Assembly (NCBI GenBank): GCA_012800685.1
Contig: JAAZIT010000386.1
Span: 1 to 14,846 of the forward strand
DNA: 14,846 nucleotides
Direction: 5' to 3'
From: Clostridiales bacterium
Lineage (GTDB): Bacteria > Bacillota > Clostridia > Oscillospirales > Ruminococcaceae
Shown: positions 7,541 through 14,276 of the stretch, piece after piece
Numbering within the stretch: position 1 is the first letter of the stretch
How the letters are laid out: each line of letters opens with the position of its first letter
The notes under the pieces: model-generated
What the model was told of the DNA's origin: nothing
The model's input: the letters and a program-made list of their open reading frames with translations, nothing else
Database searches by the model: none
Made by a program: the position numbers and the translations under genes

Positions 7541-7571
7541 AAAAAACCCTTGCTTTTTTAGAGCAAGGGTT
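7541..7571 (-). terminator. Intrinsic terminator of guaB
   Basis: A 10-bp stem (AACCCTTGCT 7545-7554, AGCAAGGGTT 7562-7571) closes a 7-nt loop. On the minus strand it is followed by at least six T, the complement of the A-run at 7541-7546. It ends guaB transcription and faces the gyrA terminator, so the two convergent units are well insulated. Confidence 0.9.
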
Positions 7572-7573
7572 AC

Positions 7574-7597
7574 ATAGTTATATAGTTATATAGTTAT
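7574..7597. repeat. Three perfect copies of an 8-bp tandem repeat
   Basis: ATAGTTAT occurs three times head to tail at 7574-7581, 7582-7589 and 7590-7597, then degenerates. It sits between the guaB stop codon (7615) and the guaB terminator, so it would be in the 3' untranslated region of guaB. It could vary in copy number by slippage; no function is visible. Confidence 0.8.
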
Positions 7598-7614
7598 ATC
7601 GTTAAAAGATTGTA

Positions 7615-9090
7615 TTAAATTTGAACAGAATAGTTAGGTGCTTCCTTAGTGATATAAATATCATGAGGATGTGATTCCTTTAGACCTGCACCAGTAATTC
7701 TAACGAAACGAGCTTTTTCGTGAAGCTGAAGAATATCCTCACATCCACAATAACCCATACCTGAACGAATTCCCCCAACAAGTTGGAATATTGAGTCTGA
7801 AACAACTCCCTTGTAAGGCACACGACCTTCAACTCCCTCTGGAACTAGCTTTTTAGCACCCTCTTGGAAGTATCTGTCCTTAGAGCCATGCTCCATAGCA
7901 GCAAGTGAGCCCATTCCTCTATAAACCTTAAATGAACGACCTTGATAAATTTCCATAGCACCAGGGGCTTCTTCACAGCCTGCAAGAAGTGAACCAAGCA
8001 TTACAACATTTGCACCAGCAGCAAGTGCCTTAACAATGTCACCAGAATACTTGATACCGCCATCTGCAATAACAGGAATGTCATATTTAGTGGCAACAGA
8101 AGCAACGTCATAAACAGCAGTAATCTGTGGAACTCCAATACCTGCAACAACACGAGTTGTACAGATTGAGCCAGGACCAATACCAACCTTTAGACAGTCA
8201 GCACCAGCAGCAATTAGAGCCTCAGCGGCCTCAGCGGTTGCAATGTTACCTGCAATAAGAGGAGTATCAGGATAAGCCTCTTTAAGCATTTTTACGCATT
8301 TAATAATATTTGCTGAATGTCCATGAGCAGAATCAAGGCTAAGAATGTCAACCTGAGCATCAATAAGAGCTTTAGCTCTGTCCAAAACATCAGCAGTTAC
8401 GCCTATAGCAGCACCACAAAGAAGTCTTCCGCTCTTGTCTCGAGCAGAATTAGGGTACTGAACAGCTTTTTCAATATCTTTAATCGTTATAAGACCCTTA
8501 AGCATGCCTTTATCATCAACAAGTGGAAGCTTTTCAATCTTGTACTTCATAAGAAGCTTTTGAGCACCCTTTAGGTTTGTACCAACAGGGGCAGTAACAA
8601 GATTTTCTTTAGTCATAACATCGTCAATTTTTATAGTAAAGTCAGTAATAAATCTTAAGTCACGGTTAGTTAAAATCCCCTCTAGTTTACCGTTAGTATC
8701 AACAATTGGCACACCACTAATCTTATATTTTGCCATTAAATCGTCAGCTTCTTGAACAGTTTTGTCAGCTGTTAGAGAGAATGGATTCACAATAACGCCG
8801 TTTTCAGAACGTTTAACCTTATCAACCTCTTCAACCTGTTGTTCAATCGTCATATTCTTATGAATAATACCAATACCACCCTCACGAGCAACAGCAATTG
8901 CCATTTTTGACTCTGTTACAGTATCCATGGCGGCTGTAATAACTGGTGTGTTTAGCATAATATCTTTAGCAAGTCTTGTTCTAAGATTAATCATATTTGG
9001 TGTAACGTTTGATTCACCTGGAATAAGTAAAACGTCGTCAAAGGTAAGTCCTTCTTTACCGAATTTGTTGTTAATATTGGTGTCTAGCAT
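7615..9090 (-). CDS. guaB: Inosine-5'-monophosphate dehydrogenase
   Basis: The enzyme oxidises IMP to XMP with NAD+, the committed step of guanine nucleotide synthesis, in the cytoplasm. The 491-residue protein has the full bacterial layout. The barrel start is FDDVLLIPGES, and tandem CBS domains at about 95-210 include SGVPIVDTNGKLEGILTNRD. The catalytic loop GIGPGSICTTR has the nucleophile C310. IMP-phosphate contacts lie in DGGIKYSGD and MLGSLLAG, and the mobile flap ends in EGRVPYKG at about 421-427. The start ATG has a strong AGGGGGAT ribosome binding site (complement near 9096-9102). It is a monocistronic unit with its own promoter and terminator, convergent with gyrA. All key residues are intact. 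Confidence 0.97.
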   Translation of the reverse strand: MLDTNINNKFGKEGLTFDDVLLIPGESNVTPNMINLRTRLAKDIMLNTPVITAAMDTVTESKMAIAVAREGGIGIIHKNMTIEQQVEEVDKVKRSENGVIVNPFSLTADKTVQEADDLMAKYKISGVPIVDTNGKLEGILTNRDLRFITDFTIKIDDVMTKENLVTAPVGTNLKGAQKLLMKYKIEKLPLVDDKGMLKGLITIKDIEKAVQYPNSARDKSGRLLCGAAIGVTADVLDRAKALIDAQVDILSLDSAHGHSANIIKCVKMLKEAYPDTPLIAGNIATAEAAEALIAAGADCLKVGIGPGSICTTRVVAGIGVPQITAVYDVASVATKYDIPVIADGGIKYSGDIVKALAAGANVVMLGSLLAGCEEAPGAMEIYQGRSFKVYRGMGSLAAMEHGSKDRYFQEGAKKLVPEGVEGRVPYKGVVSDSIFQLVGGIRSGMGYCGCEDILQLHEKARFVRITGAGLKESHPHDIYITKEAPNYSVQI

Positions 9091-9147
9091 TAAAAATCCC
9101 CCTTAACTTATTATGACTTCAAAATGTTTGTTTTTATTATTCTTATT

Positions 9148-9176
9148 AATATACACCATTTCCATAATATTGTCAA
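9148..9176 (-). promoter_or_regulatory. Sigma-A type promoter of guaB
   Basis: On the minus strand there is a perfect -35 TTGACA (9176-9171), a 17-nt spacer and the -10 TATATT (9153-9148). Transcription would start near 9141, giving a leader of about 50 nt before the guaB ATG. That is too short for a purine riboswitch. Confidence 0.82.
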
Positions 9177-9398
9177 CTGTGATAATCTATAAATAGTTTT
9201 AACTTTCGCCTCTCAAAGTGCCTAATTAGACGAAAAAACGACTTTTAAAATGAACGAATAATCTATAATATTCCTTGATTTTATTAGTTAACATTTTTCC
9301 ATAAGAAAGTCAAAAAAATATACAATTTAGTAATTATAAATATCATTTAATAAATACTAAAATTAAAATAATATTATAAAATATGCTGATGTATAACT
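9177..9398. other. AT-rich spacer between the guaB promoter and the lexA hairpin
   Basis: This is part of a 352-nt gap between guaB and lexA. I see no open reading frame with a ribosome binding site, no RNA structure and no repeat on either strand. The small GC-richer patch near 9207-9245 (with GACGAAAAAACGAC) has no recognised role. Confidence 0.6.
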
Positions 9399-9399
9399 A

Positions 9400-9431
9400 A
9401 AAGCAGTTGAATAAAATTACTCAGCTGCTTT
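9400..9431 (-). terminator. Hairpin terminator downstream of lexA
   Basis: An 11-bp stem with one G-T wobble pairs AAAGCAGTTGA (9400-9410) with TCAGCTGCTTT (9421-9431) around a 10-nt loop, 12 bases after the lexA stop codon. On the minus strand the stem is followed by TTTTAGTTAT, a weak T-run. On the plus strand it is followed by ATTTTTATG, but no plus-strand gene precedes it. It is most likely the end of the murC-lexA transcript. Confidence 0.65.
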
Positions 9432-9442
9432 ATTTTTATGTA

Positions 9443-10027
9443 TTAAATATAGCGCATTAGTCCTACAACTTTTCCAACAATTGAACACTCATCAACAATA
9501 ATAGGATCCATATTATCATTTTCTGGCTGTAGTCGGAAGTGCCCATTTTCTTTAAAAAAGCGCTTAACGGTTGCGTCCTCGTTATCAATTAGTGCAACAA
9601 CAATATCACCATTATCAGCAACACTAACCTGTTCAACAACAACCATGTCACCGTCAAGAATTCCAACATTAATCATGCTTTCGCCTCTAACCTTAAGGGC
9701 AAAGAGTGGATTGTTATAATTTTTATTAGGCATAAAGGTAACATAATCAACAATATCCTCAATGGCGGTAATAGGTGTACCTGCGGTAACAGTACCAACA
9801 AGAGGAATTCTCTTTCCACTGCTCCCAACTAAGCGAATTGCACGATTTTGGTTATTAGCTTTTTCAAGAAGCCCTGCATCAGCAAGATTGTGAATACATC
9901 TGTGTCCTGTTGAGGTAGATTTAAAGCCAAATTCAGCACATACTTCTCGAACAGTTGGTGCATATCCATCCTCAAGTCGCTGTCTAATAAACTCGAATAC
10001 CATACGGTCTTTTTCACTAAGATTCAT
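9443..10027 (-). CDS. lexA: LexA, SOS repressor
   Basis: LexA represses DNA-damage genes and inactivates itself when RecA filaments form. The 194-residue protein has an N-terminal winged helix-turn-helix (about 1-65, YAPTVREVCAEFGFKSTST), a cleavage site at A82-G83 (TVTAGTP), the catalytic serine S117 (RGESM) and the general base K155 (ATVKRF), so self-cleavage should work. The recognition-helix region STSTGHRCIHNLADAGLL differs from the usual ST(S/T)VH-type sequence. The ATG has AAAGGA (complement at 10036-10041) with 8-nt spacing. The gene starts 22 nt after murC on the same strand, so it probably shares a transcript with murC. No CGAAC-N4-GTTCG box is visible in the murC-lexA gap or upstream of murC. 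Confidence 0.95.
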   Translation of the reverse strand: MNLSEKDRMVFEFIRQRLEDGYAPTVREVCAEFGFKSTSTGHRCIHNLADAGLLEKANNQNRAIRLVGSSGKRIPLVGTVTAGTPITAIEDIVDYVTFMPNKNYNNPLFALKVRGESMINVGILDGDMVVVEQVSVADNGDIVVALIDNEDATVKRFFKENGHFRLQPENDNMDPIIVDECSIVGKVVGLMRYI

Positions 10028-10049
10028 AATTACGTTCCTTTCTTTAAAG

Positions 10050-11462
10050 CTAATTCTTTAGTTTTATGGCTAATTTTTTGGCTATCTTATATACATCTCC
10101 ACACCCAAGAGTGATAACTAAATCTCCACTTTGTGCATTTTTAGATATATAATCTATAATGTCATTAAAATTTTTGGTTTTTTGTTCTGGACTTTGCTCG
10201 TCCACAATATCTTTGTCATAATCAAACCAAAAAGCGTTGGAAAGCTTGTTTCCTAAATCCTCTGAATAGATTTTCAAAGTGTTTTTTTCACGACTTCCCA
10301 TAATATCTGTTAAAACAACTCTATCAGCTATTGAAAGAGCTTTTACAAAATCATTAAGAAGTATTTTTGTTCGTGAATATGTGAAAGGCTGAAAAACAGC
10401 CCAAACATTCTTAAAGTCAAGTTTTTTAGCTGCCTTAAGGGTTACAGTAAGCTCTGCTGGGTGATGAGCATAATCGTCAACAATGGTTATGCCATTTACC
10501 ACATCGATTTTTTCAAATCTTCTAATTACCCCGTTAAAAACTTGAAGTCCACGAGTTATACCCTCATAGCTTACATTTGTATATCTTGCGGCGGCAATAG
10601 AAGCCAAAGCGTTTAACACATTATGTTTTCCTGGAACATGAAGTGTTAGATTGCACTGCTTTTCCCCCTTGTAATAAAGGTCGAAATTAGTTTGAAGTCC
10701 TTTAGTACCAGTAATTTCTGCATAATAGTCATTAGTTTTATTAAAACCAAATGTAATTTTTTCTTTATCTATGCCAGCTACAGAATCAATTGAATTTTGG
10801 TCGTCGCCGTTATATATAATGGCTTTGGTAGCCATTGAAGCAAACCTGTTAAAAGATTTTTTAATGTTGTCTAAATTTTTAAAGTATTCAAGATGGTCAG
10901 CATCAACATTTAAAATAACTGCCACATCTGGTGAAAGCTTTAAAAATGTGTCAACGTACTCACATGCCTCACAAACCATTATATTGCTTTTCCCAGATCT
11001 TCCGCTTCCGCCTAAAGAATTAAGCTTTCCGCCAATTACACAGGACAAATCAATGCCCTCTTCCATAAAAATGGTTGTTAGCATTGAGCTTGCGGTGGTT
11101 TTCCCATGAGTTCCACAAATACAAATTGCATCATCATACCAGCTTGTTACAAGCCCTAAAAGGTCACTACGCTCTAAAACCTCGGCATTAGAATTTTTAG
11201 CGGCAATAAGCTCAGGATTGTCCTCCATAATTGCTGCTGAATATATTATAAGATCTGCACCTTGAATATTTTCGGCTCTCTGTCCCATAAAAACGGTGAT
11301 TCCCATTTTTCTAACAGCTTCAAGGGTTTCAGTTTCATTGTTGTCTGAGCCTGTAATAAAATATCCCTTTTGGTGCAAAACTTGAGCTAGAGGATACATT
11401 CCAGAACCACCAATGCCAATAAGATGTATATGTTTTTTTTCTTTTAATACAGCTTTATTCAT
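10050..11462 (-). CDS. murC: UDP-N-acetylmuramate--L-alanine ligase
   Basis: MurC adds L-alanine to UDP-MurNAc with ATP, the first amino-acid step of peptidoglycan precursor synthesis, in the cytoplasm. The 470-residue protein has the three Mur ligase domains. The UDP-binding N-terminus carries GIGGSGM at 16-22. The central ATPase has the P-loop GTHGKTT at 117-123 and later DADHLEYF. The C-terminal domain has DDYAHHPAE and ends near GCGDVYKIAKKL. The HLIGIGGSGM start and the DYAHHP motif are typical of MurC among the Mur ligases. The ATG has AAAGG (complement near 11473-11477). It is the first gene of a probable murC-lexA unit and is divergent from spoVG. Length and motifs are normal. Confidence 0.96.
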   Translation of the reverse strand: MNKAVLKEKKHIHLIGIGGSGMYPLAQVLHQKGYFITGSDNNETETLEAVRKMGITVFMGQRAENIQGADLIIYSAAIMEDNPELIAAKNSNAEVLERSDLLGLVTSWYDDAICICGTHGKTTASSMLTTIFMEEGIDLSCVIGGKLNSLGGSGRSGKSNIMVCEACEYVDTFLKLSPDVAVILNVDADHLEYFKNLDNIKKSFNRFASMATKAIIYNGDDQNSIDSVAGIDKEKITFGFNKTNDYYAEITGTKGLQTNFDLYYKGEKQCNLTLHVPGKHNVLNALASIAAARYTNVSYEGITRGLQVFNGVIRRFEKIDVVNGITIVDDYAHHPAELTVTLKAAKKLDFKNVWAVFQPFTYSRTKILLNDFVKALSIADRVVLTDIMGSREKNTLKIYSEDLGNKLSNAFWFDYDKDIVDEQSPEQKTKNFNDIIDYISKNAQSGDLVITLGCGDVYKIAKKLAIKLKN

Positions 11463-11504
11463 TAAAAATCGCCTTTCTATTAGTTGTAATAAGTTGCCTT
11501 TTAA

Positions 11505-11533
11505 ATTTTGTACCTAAAATTAATAGCTGTAAA
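11505..11533 (-). promoter_or_regulatory. Candidate promoter of murC-lexA
   Basis: On the minus strand, TTTACA (11533-11528) and CAAAAT (11510-11505) are separated by 17 nt, giving five and four matches to the -35 and -10 consensus. It lies about 40 bases upstream of murC. A perfect TATAAT on the minus strand at 11548-11543 is a rival -10 but lacks a good -35. Confidence 0.35.
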
Positions 11534-11563
11534 TACTTAGTAATTATAAGCTAACATAACAAC

Positions 11564-11694
11564 AAGTAACTAGAAACTACTAGTTACTCTTAAAACAAGT
11601 TTTAAGTAACTATAACTAAGAGTTACCGCTAAAACAAGTACCAAGTAACGTTAAGGTAACTAAAGGTTATCGTAACTATAAGTACCCAGTAACT
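11564..11694. repeat. Cluster of GTAAC/GTTAC repeats and hairpins between murC and spoVG
   Basis: The pentamer GTAAC or its complement GTTAC starts at 11566, 11583, 11606, 11622, 11645, 11656, 11672 and 11689. AGTAACTAG (11565-11573) pairs perfectly with CTAGTTACT (11580-11588), and further imperfect hairpins follow. A 29-nt unit at 11582-11610 recurs at 11621-11649 with 23 of 29 bases identical (period 39). The two genes diverge across this spacer. The cluster shares AAGTAA-TAGAAACTA with copy 1 at 1948. It is noncoding; its function is unknown. Confidence 0.75.
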
Positions 11695-11777
11695 ATGAGT
11701 TTTCAGAAACAAGATGCTACTTTCATTTACATTATTGGTAAAAATAATTTTTTCTAAACTGAATAATTAACATTATT

Positions 11778-11805
11778 TTGCCAATTATATTACCATAATT
11801 ACTAT
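11778..11805 (+). promoter_or_regulatory. Candidate promoter of spoVG
   Basis: TTGCCA (11778-11783) is a five-of-six match to a -35 box. TACTAT (11800-11805) follows after 16 nt as a four-of-six -10. It ends about 52 bases before the spoVG ATG. In Bacillus spoVG is under sigma-H, but I cannot recognise a sigma-H promoter here. Confidence 0.35.
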
Positions 11806-11857
11806 AGGTTTATAAAACTACATTATTATTAATTATTACACTAAAGGAGTTTAAACT

Positions 11858-12157
11858 ATGACAATTACGGATATTAAAATCAGAAAAATCATTCTTGAAG
11901 GAAAGCTAAAGGGTGTTGTAAGTATAACCCTTGATAATGTGCTTGCAGTCCACGATATAAAAGTGGTGCAGGGTGAAGAAAGACTTTTTGTCGCAATGCC
12001 CTCTCGTCGTGATGACAATGGAGTATTTAGAGACATTGTCCACCCAATTTCAAGCGACGCAAGAATTGAAATGGAAACAAAAATATTAGAAGCATTTAAT
12101 ATGGAATATCAGCAAAAAATCGAAAGTCAAGATGACAACAAAGCTGAAACAATTTAA
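11858..12157 (+). CDS. spoVG: SpoVG, septation and sporulation regulator
   Basis: SpoVG is a small nucleic-acid-binding regulator conserved in Firmicutes. It was named from Bacillus sporulation and also influences septation, capsule and virulence genes elsewhere. The 99-residue protein shows the full family pattern: MTITDIKIRKI at the start, then a central VSITLDNVLAVHDIKVVQGEERLFVAMPSRR segment, then FRDIVHPISSDAR, and a charged, variable C-terminus. The ATG has AAAGGAG at 11843-11849 with 8-nt spacing. It is the only plus-strand gene right of gyrA and is divergent from murC. Because spoVG also occurs in non-sporulating bacteria, it does not by itself show that this organism forms spores. 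Confidence 0.95.
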   Translation: MTITDIKIRKIILEGKLKGVVSITLDNVLAVHDIKVVQGEERLFVAMPSRRDDNGVFRDIVHPISSDARIEMETKILEAFNMEYQQKIESQDDNKAETI

Positions 12158-12268
12158 ATCCCCACACTATATTATTTTATGCAAGGCCTTTAGAATATGT
12201 TTAATCTTATATACTTTTTAATAGCTAAGCATTAATATAAAGCCCAAGTTAGCGAAAACGACGTAGTG

Positions 12269-12673
12269 CTAAGGAATAAAAGCCTTAGCCTTAGCGACAA
12301 TAGAACGGTCATTTTCATAGGCTAAAACCGATGTCGCCAGCCCAATTTCAACCCAACGTATTTCAGATATTTCCTCCTCCTGAGGAACAAAGTCGGTATT
12401 TTTAGCTTTTCCTAAAAAATAAACAACTTGCTTGTGTGTGTCTTTGCGTGGTGAATAGGTTACAATTTCCCTAAAGCTTTGGTCGATTATAACATCGATT
12501 CCTGTTTCTTCTTTGATTTCACGAATAGCGGTTTCAATTTCCGTTTCGTTTCCCTCAACATGCCCCTTAGGAAAAGACCAATGTCCGCTGTTAATATGTT
12601 TTATTAGCAAAATCTCGGTATTTCCGTGATATTTACGATAAACAATTGCGCCACAGGATTTTTCATTTAACAT
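12269..12673 (-). CDS. Nudix hydrolase, diadenosine tetraphosphate hydrolase type
   Basis: The 134-residue protein has a complete Nudix box at residues 37-59: G37, E43, R51-E52, E55-E56 and G58 fit G-x5-E-x7-REUxEExGU, which binds the catalytic metal ion. The N-terminal CGAIVYRK start, the KHINSGHWSFPKGHVE segment just before the box, and the HKQVVYFLGKA strand resemble bis(5'-nucleosyl)-tetraphosphatases that cleave Ap4A to ATP and AMP. Substrate specificity is inference; other nucleotide pyrophosphatase activities are possible. The ATG is preceded by AAGGA about six bases away. The 3' end overlaps a small inverted repeat (GCTAAGG 12268-12274, CCTTAGC 12283-12289) without a T-run. It appears monocistronic. 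Confidence 0.88.
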   Translation of the reverse strand: MLNEKSCGAIVYRKYHGNTEILLIKHINSGHWSFPKGHVEGNETEIETAIREIKEETGIDVIIDQSFREIVTYSPRKDTHKQVVYFLGKAKNTDFVPQEEEISEIRWVEIGLATSVLAYENDRSIVAKAKAFIP

Positions 12674-12735
12674 TTATCCTTGGTTCCTTTCTTTAAAAAT
12701 AGAACGAGAGAATAATTTCAACTCATATTAATATA

Positions 12736-12764
12736 ATTATAGCATAAAAAATCCTTTTTGTCTC
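12736..12764 (-). promoter_or_regulatory. Extended -10 promoter of the Nudix gene
   Basis: On the minus strand, TGCTATAAT forms an extended -10 with a perfect TATAAT at 12741-12736. GAGACA at 12764-12759, a four-of-six -35, lies 17 nt upstream. The predicted start lies near 12730, about 55 bases before the Nudix ATG. Confidence 0.65.
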
Positions 12765-12827
12765 TATTTTTTGTTAACTTTTCCGAACGAATTTTCGTAT
12801 TTATATCATAAATCCAATATTTCCATA

Positions 12828-12896
12828 AAAAATGCAAGTCCTCTGCTTTTTTCACCAGCTAATTGTGGCGAAAAGGGTTTAGAGGCTTGCATTTTT
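12828..12896. repeat. Long hairpin between serA and the Nudix gene
   Basis: AAAAATGCAAG-T-CCTCT (12828-12844) pairs with AGAGGCTTGCATTTTT (12881-12896), giving a 16-bp stem with one bulged T at 12839. The 36-nt interior can form a weaker second hairpin (CTTTTT near 12846 with GAAAAG near 12870, inner CAC/GTG). T-runs follow on both strands, so it could be a bidirectional terminator, but the stem and structured interior are larger than usual. It is noncoding. Confidence 0.7.
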
Positions 12897-12989
12897 AATT
12901 TAGCTAAAAAGAATATTTTATTATTACTTACCGAAAAATGAGAAAGCACAAAGCGTTAATAAGAAATATAAATAGTTTTTCCAACAAAG

Positions 12990-13013
12990 AAGGCAACCTC
13001 TAAAGGTTGCCTT
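12990..13013 (-). terminator. Hairpin terminator downstream of serA
   Basis: A 10-bp perfect stem, AAGGCAACCT (12990-12999) with AGGTTGCCTT (13004-13013), closes a CTAA loop 9 bases after the serA stop codon. On the minus strand it is followed by CTTTGTTGG, a poor T-run, so termination may depend partly on the long hairpin further downstream. Confidence 0.65.
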
Positions 13014-13022
13014 AAATATTTC

Positions 13023-14177
13023 TTAAAGAATTCTAACCTTAACAACTCCGTCTACTCCAGCGATTTTGTCGCCGTCAACAGAACCTGTTACGTCAAGAAG
13101 TATATAAGCCCAGTCTTTCTTTGACTTGCTAACAATGTTTTCAATGTTAGCACCGCTTTCAGAAACAACAGCAGAAACATTAGTGATAATTGATGGAACA
13201 TTCTTATGAATGATACAAACAAGAGCATCACCAGTTTTTGCAAGCTCAGCATCAGGAAGATTAACTGAATTTTTGATTGTTCCTTTTTCGATATAATCAA
13301 TAAGCTCAATTGCAGCCATATAAGCACAATTGTCTTCTGATTCTGGAGAAGAAGCGCCAAGATGAGGAATTGCAATAACATTTTCAACACCAATAACCTC
13401 GTCATTAGGGAAATCTGTTACATATTTTCCAACCTTGCCACTTGCGAGAGCCTCAAGAATTGAAGCAGTGTCAACAAGCTCTCCTCTAGCAAAGTTAAGA
13501 ATTCTAACTCCGTCTTTCATTTGAGCAAGTGTTTCGCTGTTTACTGAACCCTTTGTTTCAGCATTAAATGGTAGGTGAAGTGAAATGTAATCAGCCTCTG
13601 AATAAATATCAGCAACGCTAGCTGTAACATTAATGTTTGTGTTTAGATGTAAAGCTGTGCTAACGGATAAGAATGGGTCAAAGCCTATAACCTTCATGCC
13701 TAGAGCAATTGCAGCATCAGCAAGCTTTCCACCTATTGCTCCAAGACCTATTAGTCCAAGAGTTTTTCCTTGAATTTCAGGACCAACAAATTGTCCCTTA
13801 CCTTTTTCAACAAGCTTTCCAACCTCAGCACCCTTGCCCTTAAGTCCTTTTGCCCAGTCGATAGCCTCTGTTACCTTTCTTGATGAAAGAAGAAGTCCAC
13901 AAACTGCAAGCTCTTTAACAGCGTTTGCATTAGCACCAGGAGTGTTAAATACAGCAATACCCTTTTCAACGCATTGGTCGCAAGGAATGTTGTTTGTTCC
14001 AGCACCTGCTCTTGCAATAGCAAGAAGATTTGAACCAAATTCCATGTCATGCATAGAAGCTGAACGAACCATAATAGCGTCTGGATTAACAGGAGCATCT
14101 GATACTGTATATTTAGCCTTATCGAAATTATCTGTTCCGATTGCAGCGATTTTATTTAGTGTTTGAATCTGATACAT
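13023..14177 (-). CDS. serA: D-3-phosphoglycerate dehydrogenase with ACT domain
   Basis: SerA oxidises 3-phosphoglycerate to 3-phosphohydroxypyruvate with NAD+, the first step of the phosphorylated serine pathway. In the 384-residue protein the Rossmann loop is G144-x-G146-xx-G149, with D167 at the end of the next strand, which favours NAD+. The probable catalytic residues are R231 (NFARGE), E260 (PNDE) and H272 (PHLGAS). The E-to-H gap is shorter than in E. coli, as expected for the compact clostridial form. A C-terminal ACT domain (about 318-384, VCIIHKNVPSIITNVSAVVSE) suggests amino-acid feedback, probably by serine, although this is inference. The ATG has GAGG (complement at 14186-14189). 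It lies 99 nt after serC on the same strand, with no terminator between them. Confidence 0.95.
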   Translation of the reverse strand: MYQIQTLNKIAAIGTDNFDKAKYTVSDAPVNPDAIMVRSASMHDMEFGSNLLAIARAGAGTNNIPCDQCVEKGIAVFNTPGANANAVKELAVCGLLLSSRKVTEAIDWAKGLKGKGAEVGKLVEKGKGQFVGPEIQGKTLGLIGLGAIGGKLADAAIALGMKVIGFDPFLSVSTALHLNTNINVTASVADIYSEADYISLHLPFNAETKGSVNSETLAQMKDGVRILNFARGELVDTASILEALASGKVGKYVTDFPNDEVIGVENVIAIPHLGASSPESEDNCAYMAAIELIDYIEKGTIKNSVNLPDAELAKTGDALVCIIHKNVPSIITNVSAVVSESGANIENIVSKSKKDWAYILLDVTGSVDGDKIAGVDGVVKVRIL

Positions 14178-14231
14178 ATATATAGCCTCGTTTCGTAAGT
14201 TTCGGTTTAAAATACTAAAAAGTCAGTCACT

Positions 14232-14249
14232 AAGTAATTAGCAATTAGT
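14232..14249. repeat. Dispersed AGTAATTAG-type intergenic repeat, copy 3
   Basis: AAGTAATTAGCAATTAGT matches copy 1 at 1948 except for a missing internal AAACTAG. It lies between serC and serA and is followed by the similar words GATAAGAAATAAGTGATAA. CACTAA (14228-14233) and TTAGTG (14245-14250) could form a 6-bp stem. Confidence 0.5.
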
Positions 14250-14276
14250 GATAAGAAATAAGTGATAAAAAAATTA

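Noticed and set aside
9091..9147. A purine or other riboswitch in the guaB leader
   Set aside because: The promoter at 9148-9176 leaves only about 50 nt of leader, without an aptamer-like fold or a terminator hairpin before the ribosome binding site.
11564..11694. CRISPR-like array
   Set aside because: The repeat units are very short, unevenly spaced and in both orientations. There are no constant repeats with unique spacers and no cas genes.
12782..12798. LexA box upstream of the Nudix gene
   Set aside because: CGAACGAATTTTCGT contains an ACGAA-TT-TTCGT inverted repeat, but not the GAAC-N4-GTTC spacing. It lies upstream of the predicted -35, so it was not called.
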